From the NCBI GenBank assembly GCA_902624455.1, contig CACNXQ010000006.1:31499-95498 (forward strand): a stretch of DNA of 64,000 bases, in the 5' to 3' direction. Made by a program: the position numbers and the translations under genes. The stretch comes from an uncultured Pelagibacteraceae bacterium. GTDB taxonomy: Bacteria > Pseudomonadota > Alphaproteobacteria > Pelagibacterales > AG-422-B15. Below, piece by piece: positions 59,752-64,000 of the stretch. The notes beneath the pieces are model-generated. The model saw nothing but the letters and a program-made list of their open reading frames with translations, searched no databases and had not been told where the DNA came from. Each line of letters opens with the position of its first letter. The stretch's first letter is position 1.

Positions 59752-60954
59752 CTATCTTTCCTGAAAGGATTGGCCCATAGAGCCAATAAATGGAGATAGC
59801 AAATAATTTGCTAGAGTTCTCTCACCAATTTGAATGCTTGCAGTAACTTGAACTCCTGGTACTAAATAATAAATCTTTTCCTTACTCTCAAAATAATTCT
59901 GATCAAGTTCTACAAAAATATTATAAAAAACTATTCGATTATCATTTTCATCTTGCTCTGTATCAGGACTTATACGATCTACAGTGCCCTCTATTTGGCC
60001 GAAGTTTACTGCGTCAGCAGATGATAATTTAACAACCGCACTCTGACCTGGTTTTACAAAGCCGATATCACTTTCCTGCAAGCGGGCTTCTACAATTAGA
60101 TTATCTTTCGTTGGAACTATATCTAATATTGCTTCACCAGGTCGGATTACACCGCCGATAGTAACAAAAAATAGATTCTTTATTACGCCATCAACTGGTG
60201 CCGTGATAACAGTTCTCTCAAGATTATCTTTTAATGCTTTTATAGTTTCATTTAACTCAGATATTTCTCGTTGTGCAATTTGCCTAGCATTTCTTGCATT
60301 TTCAATAAACAGTTTTGTGATATTTTCTTTTTCTTCTAAAGACGTTTCTAATGCTCCTTTAGCTGCATTAAGCTCCTTCAATAGATCTAAGTGAGCAAAC
60401 TCAGATATTATTCCCTCTTCCAATAACTTTTCACTCATTTCTGTTTGTTTGATTAATATATCTATTGCAGTTTGATGCTGAACAATTGCCGCTATAACTT
60501 CCTTTACATCTCCTTCAAGTTTATTTTTTCTACTAACAAACAATTCCATAGATTTATTTACTAGTTCTGGTCTGTTGTTTACAAGCTCATCATTAAAAAT
60601 TGGAACATCAAAATTATTTATCTCCGCTTCAAGTCTGATGGACTCAATTACCTTAGCATCAATTTGAACCTGTGCTTCATCCACATCGACCTCACTAGAT
60701 GTTGCCGCAAGTATTACTAGAGGATCACCTTTTTTTACAATATCACTCTCTTTTACTAATATTTGATCAATAATTCCTCCTTCAAGATGTTGAATAGTTT
60801 TAACATCTCCAGCAGGAATAACCTGCCCTTCTGCATTGCTTATTATATCAATGTTAAATAAAAACATCCAAAGTCCTGCTGTGATTGCAAATAAACTAAA
60901 TGCATAAAAAAACAGCTGAGTATTTTTTTTGTGTTTTTCAGGAAGTACATTCAT
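59752..60954 (-). CDS. Type I secretion periplasmic adaptor (HlyD family)
   Basis: The adaptor links the inner-membrane ABC exporter to a TolC-like outer-membrane channel. The 400 residues have one N-terminal membrane helix (FYAFSLFAITAGLWMFLFNI), then GDVKTIQHLEGGIIDQILVK, a long coiled coil (about residues 85-255), and the C-terminal VVTASIQ-like region TVITAPVDGVIKNLFFVTIG and LVPGVQVTASIQIGERTL. It lies 5 bases after the ABC gene. No TolC gene is in the window. Confidence 0.92.
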   Translation of the reverse strand: MNVLPEKHKKNTQLFFYAFSLFAITAGLWMFLFNIDIISNAEGQVIPAGDVKTIQHLEGGIIDQILVKESDIVKKGDPLVILAATSSEVDVDEAQVQIDAKVIESIRLEAEINNFDVPIFNDELVNNRPELVNKSMELFVSRKNKLEGDVKEVIAAIVQHQTAIDILIKQTEMSEKLLEEGIISEFAHLDLLKELNAAKGALETSLEEKENITKLFIENARNARQIAQREISELNETIKALKDNLERTVITAPVDGVIKNLFFVTIGGVIRPGEAILDIVPTKDNLIVEARLQESDIGFVKPGQSAVVKLSSADAVNFGQIEGTVDRISPDTEQDENDNRIVFYNIFVELDQNYFESKEKIYYLVPGVQVTASIQIGERTLANYLLSPFIGSMGQSFQER

Positions 60955-60959
60955 ATATT

Positions 60960-62609
60960 TTAACTTTTCCTAATATCTGTAACTGATGGAATTGGTTTTT
61001 TATCAATATCTACTATTAAACTCGCTTGATTAATTATATTCTCATCTTGAGATGAAATAATAAGTGTTTTATTAACTTCTAAAAATTTTTTTAATAATAC
61101 ATATATCGATTTTTTTCCACGTTCATCAATTGACTCAGTCGGTTCATCAAGTGCCACTATTTGGCCAGATATAGCCAAAGCTCTTGCTAAAGCAATTCGT
61201 TTTCTAATTCCAAATGGCAAGTCTTCACCTCGATTTTTTAAAGTCATGTGAATTCCTTTGGGATCACTATTGACGAAATCTGATAAATCAACCATTTTTA
61301 AAATCTCTTCCATCCTATCTTTTTTAATTTCACTTAAGCCAATTATGTTATCCAATAGTGAACCATCAATAAATTTTGGTTCTTGTGGCACATAAGTTAA
61401 GTTGTTTCGCACCCATACTAATGACAACTGATTCAACTCAATAGAGTCGTAAAAAATCTGTCCTCGGTTGAATTCTAACAGTCTAATAAGGTTTTTAATT
61501 AAAGTTGATTTTCCTGATCCATTTGAACCAGTAATTACTACAAGCTCTCCTCCTTTAACGGTAAAGTTAAGATTTTCAAATAAAGGCATTTTTGTATCTG
61601 GATACTGATATTGAAGATCTTTAACTGTCAACCTTCCTTCAAATTGCTTTATATCTGATCCTTGTTGACTATCCTCTGGAAGAGATAGAAAACGATTTAA
61701 CTCACGAACCGCAATTGTAGATCTATGAATTGGTTCTAGACTCTGAACAAGCCTGATTATTGGACTAATGGCTCTACCAGCAAGAATATTTGCGCCAATA
61801 AGTGCTCCAACGGAAATTTCACCATCAACAGCCAAGACCGCTCCACATGCAATTATTATTATAGTTAATAAAGTTGCAGACGCTGACATGAAAGAAGTGA
61901 AAACATTCTTATTTGCGTCTAAATTCTCATTTGTTTCAATCCGTTTACTTATAATTAAATTCCAAGATTTCTTAACTGCGTTGATTAAATTGAAGTATTT
62001 AATTGTTTCAAATCTTGAACTCGAGTTGTCATGAAGTCTTGCAGTTCCAAGGACTAATTGATTTGAATTTTCGCTAAGTTGATTAATTTTATTACGATAA
62101 AAATTTAAGATAATGAACGGAATAAAAATAAATAAACTAGCTATGATTCCTAATTGAACGTGTATTAAAAACAATGCAATCAAGAAAATAAGTACAAATG
62201 GTACATCAATCAATATCAATGTTGTCGTTGCATTAAGAGTATTCTGAATTGTATTAAGATTTTTAGTTATAATGTCTTGTCTGAAATTATTTTGTAATAG
62301 ATAAAAATTTGACTTAATTGAAACAATTTTATTCATAACCTTATCTGAGAGCACTGTATTAGCTGTCTCAGTTTCTCGTGTCATTCGGTGGCGAATATTT
62401 CTAAAGAAAAATTCGAAAATAGTGACAAATATTATACCTACAACTAAAGTTACGAGAGTTGAGGTTACTCCATATGCTACATATCTTTGTAACACTTGAA
62501 TTACATAGATTGGTGTCGCAAGAGCTAACAAATTAACAAAAAAGGATGCAACTATTATCTTTGTAAACAAATAAGGATTGCTTCTAAGCCTGTTAAAAAT
62601 TTCATACAT
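60960..62609 (-). CDS. Type I secretion ABC transporter with degenerate ATPase motifs
   Basis: A half-size exporter for the adjacent RTX protein. The 549 residues hold an N-terminal six-helix domain (no C39-like domain) and an ATPase domain. Walker A is VITGSNGSGKSTLI (about residue 360), Q-loop TYVPQEPKFIDGSLLDNI, Walker B IVALDEPTESID. The ABC signature is LPFGIRKRIALARAL instead of LSGGQ (about residue 463), and the switch His is replaced by Gln in IISSQDENI (about residue 520). ATP turnover may be unusual, or a second ABC subunit may exist elsewhere. Confidence 0.87.
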   Translation of the reverse strand: MYEIFNRLRSNPYLFTKIIVASFFVNLLALATPIYVIQVLQRYVAYGVTSTLVTLVVGIIFVTIFEFFFRNIRHRMTRETETANTVLSDKVMNKIVSIKSNFYLLQNNFRQDIITKNLNTIQNTLNATTTLILIDVPFVLIFLIALFLIHVQLGIIASLFIFIPFIILNFYRNKINQLSENSNQLVLGTARLHDNSSSRFETIKYFNLINAVKKSWNLIISKRIETNENLDANKNVFTSFMSASATLLTIIIIACGAVLAVDGEISVGALIGANILAGRAISPIIRLVQSLEPIHRSTIAVRELNRFLSLPEDSQQGSDIKQFEGRLTVKDLQYQYPDTKMPLFENLNFTVKGGELVVITGSNGSGKSTLIKNLIRLLEFNRGQIFYDSIELNQLSLVWVRNNLTYVPQEPKFIDGSLLDNIIGLSEIKKDRMEEILKMVDLSDFVNSDPKGIHMTLKNRGEDLPFGIRKRIALARALAISGQIVALDEPTESIDERGKKSIYVLLKKFLEVNKTLIISSQDENIINQASLIVDIDKKPIPSVTDIRKS

Positions 62610-62634
62610 ATCAATAGGTTGAGCATAACCTATA

Positions 62635-62670
62635 AGAAATCACTTTAAAAGTTATTAAAAAGTGATTTCT
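62635..62670 (-). other. Long hairpin between RTX gene and its transporter
   Basis: Perfect 12-base arms (62635-62646 and 62659-62670, AGAAATCACTTT/AAAGTGATTTCT) flank a 12-base loop, 36 bases downstream of the RTX stop. On the minus strand no good T run follows. It may act as a partial terminator or mRNA stabiliser so that more substrate than transporter is made, as in other RTX operons. Confidence 0.6.
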
Positions 62671-62706
62671 AGAGAATTTTTAAAGATATTTAACAGACCC
62701 TAAATT

Positions 62707-64000
62707 TTACACTACAGTTGTTACGTCTGTGTCATCGAAAGTGACATTCCCAGCAACACCAAAGTAACTTTCATTACCATTGCCGGCATAAACCATTGTA
62801 ACTCCCATTTCAGCATTGTACTGGTCAGCGAGTGAGTGTTGACCAAATCCATATGCATTATCACTAAACGGATTGGCAATATAAGAATTTCCATCATCAT
62901 TTGAGAAAGCAATTTTATCTGTGCCAGAAACCCATCCTTTGATTTCGTCCATATTCATCATTGAACCGCCTTCTTCTTTAACAAAAACAAAAATATCTTG
63001 TGTTAAAGTACTTTCAGTAGTCGGATACCCATCAAAAACGTACAAGCTTGATAGAGGTGTCGCGATTCCTCCGCCAATAAGAATGTCTTGTCCCGTACCA
63101 CCATATAGAACATCTTGTCCTTCACCACCAACAAGTATATCATCTCCAGTGCCACCGAACAAATCATCATTTCCATCATCGCCCTGAATCCAATCATCTC
63201 CTGATCCAGCATAAATCGTGTCATTGCCAGACCCGCCTTTGATAAAGTCATTCATCTCCAAGTTAGCTGTCTCACCTCCGATTACATCATCTCCCCCAAG
63301 AGCATCAAATGCAGTAGCGCCTTGAATTCCAACTGCCGTCATTGCTCCTTCTACATATAGAACATCTTGGTCTTCAGTAGCTGTTTCGTAGCCACCACCT
63401 CCTACAGCGGCTGCGTAAGCGCCATAACCTCCACCACCTTCTTCTGGAGCATAGTAAACTCCATTATAGAAGGTCGCAGCTTTGTAGGTTTCATAATCAT
63501 AATACGTTGTTGGTCCCCATACATATGTTCCTCCACCACCACCCATCATTGCAGCGTTGTATGCAGCCATTGCAGACATAGGATCATAATACATAGGGTT
63601 TTCTTCTGGAAGATAATAAACACCATTATAGAAAGTTGCTTCTCTGTATGAATTGTAGTCATAATAATTAACACCGTTCCAATAATAACCCATGAACTCT
63701 TCTTCTTCCAATTCTGGTCCCATGGCTAGCATTGGGTCAAGTTCCATCATGTAAGGATCTGGTCCCATCATGTAAGGATCTGGTCCCATCATATAAGGAT
63801 CTGGTCCCATCATATAAGGATCTGGTCCCATCATGCCCATCATTGGATCTGGTCCCATCATATAAGGATCTGGTCCCATCATACCCATCATTGGATCTGG
63901 TCCCATCATAGGCCCCATACCCATCATTGGATCCATCATACCCATCATTGGATCTGGTCCCATCATACCCATCATTGGGTCCATACCCATCATACCTTGG
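62707..64000 (-). CDS. RTX-type secreted protein with Met-rich repeats (cut by right edge)
   Basis: The frame stays open to the window edge, so the N-terminus is missing. Visible order: a Met/Gly/Pro/Asp repeat (63715-64000, units MMGPDPY and MMGMMGPDP, about 36 Met in 93 residues); an acidic patch ELEEEE; two copies of a Tyr-rich module sharing ATFYNGVYY and PEE; calcium-binding nonapeptide repeats (63070-63305, e.g. GGSGNDTIYAGSGDD); and a C-terminal type I secretion domain (DIFVFVKEEGG, IKGWVSGTDKIAF). The transporter genes follow on the same strand. The Met-rich part has no known counterpart to me. Confidence 0.82.
   Translation of the reverse strand, partial: QGMMGMDPMMGMMGPDPMMGMMDPMMGMGPMMGPDPMMGMMGPDPYMMGPDPMMGMMGPDPYMMGPDPYMMGPDPYMMGPDPYMMELDPMLAMGPELEEEEFMGYYWNGVNYYDYNSYREATFYNGVYYLPEENPMYYDPMSAMAAYNAAMMGGGGGTYVWGPTTYYDYETYKAATFYNGVYYAPEEGGGGYGAYAAAVGGGGYETATEDQDVLYVEGAMTAVGIQGATAFDALGGDDVIGGETANLEMNDFIKGGSGNDTIYAGSGDDWIQGDDGNDDLFGGTGDDILVGGEGQDVLYGGTGQDILIGGGIATPLSSLYVFDGYPTTESTLTQDIFVFVKEEGGSMMNMDEIKGWVSGTDKIAFSNDDGNSYIANPFSDNAYGFGQHSLADQYNAEMGVTMVYAGNGNESYFGVAGNVTFDDTDVTTVV
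63745..64000. repeat. 21/27-base tandem repeat coding for YMMGPDP
   Basis: Four consecutive 21-base units (63745-63765, 63766-63786, 63787-63807, 63808-63828) are nearly identical. Units of 27 and 21 bases then alternate up to the window edge. Unit lengths are multiples of three, so gain or loss of units keeps the frame. Confidence 0.85.

Noticed and set aside
63745..64000. CRISPR array
   Set aside because: The repeats are contiguous, without unique spacers, and lie in an open reading frame coding for MMGPDP units.

Overview
The window reads as chromosome from an AT-rich, tightly packed marine-type alphaproteobacterium. Four things support this. Irr, an iron regulator typical of alphaproteobacteria, is present. 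Two blocks match the usual alphaproteobacterial order argS-SPOR-nagZ-scpA-scpB and tatA-tatB-tatC-serS-surE-yajC-secD-secF. Gene spacing is very short and several convergent genes overlap at their 3' ends. Catabolism is aimed at taurine, polyamine or guanidino compounds, and fatty acids. I cannot name the genus; a streamlined AT-rich lineage of the SAR11/HIMB59/AEGEAN-169 kind is a guess. No tRNA, rRNA, CRISPR array, insertion sequence or phage gene was seen, and no gene-free stretch reaches 300 bases; the longest is 31715-31978.

Layout. 1-5043: gyrA (3' end outside the window), ssb, uvrA and an iron superoxide dismutase. 5049-11310: the Sec/Tat export block. 11392-19794: an iron and oxidative-stress island (Fe(III) ABC transporter fbpCB, irr, katG, a 2-oxoglutarate oxygenase, fbpA, a di-heme DUF1111 protein). 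The island sits exactly between scpB and tatA, which are normally neighbours. It carries Irr-type and Fur-type operator-like palindromes. 19811-26276: scpB, scpA, nagZ, a stump of the SPOR protein, argS, dgt and xthA. 26273-31714: a polyamine-type ABC importer ending in an agmatinase-family ureohydrolase, with a strong terminator after the binding-protein gene. 31979-34822: core MetE-like methionine synthase, alanine dehydrogenase, a methyltransferase. 34868-40436: a sulfonate operon in which a dimethylglycine-dehydrogenase-like flavoenzyme lies between an omega-aminotransferase and sulfoacetaldehyde acetyltransferase. 40486-43904: beta-oxidation pair. 44042-48365: TANGO2-like, patatin, esterase and transporters. 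48369-52953: a group resembling aromatic ring catabolism. 52946-57779: YeiH-type exporter and PAPS synthesis (CysD with a large unexplained N-terminal extension, CysNC, DUF2061). 57781-64000: a cell-surface and secretion locus.

How genes work together. Taurine would be deaminated by the aminotransferase, with pyruvate regenerated by alanine dehydrogenase, and split by Xsc to acetyl phosphate and sulfite. Iron uptake, Irr, KatG and Fe-SOD form an iron/peroxide module. At the right end, an RTX protein with a methionine-rich repeat is encoded just before its likely type I ABC transporter and adaptor. An inverse-autotransporter barrel without a passenger and a separately secreted protein follow them.

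Most unusual observations: the Met-Met-Gly-Pro-Asp-Pro repeat secretion locus with a degenerate ABC ATPase, the passenger-less inverse autotransporter, the CysD N-terminal extension, the flavoenzyme inside the taurine operon, and an Irr-like site on the katG -10 box.
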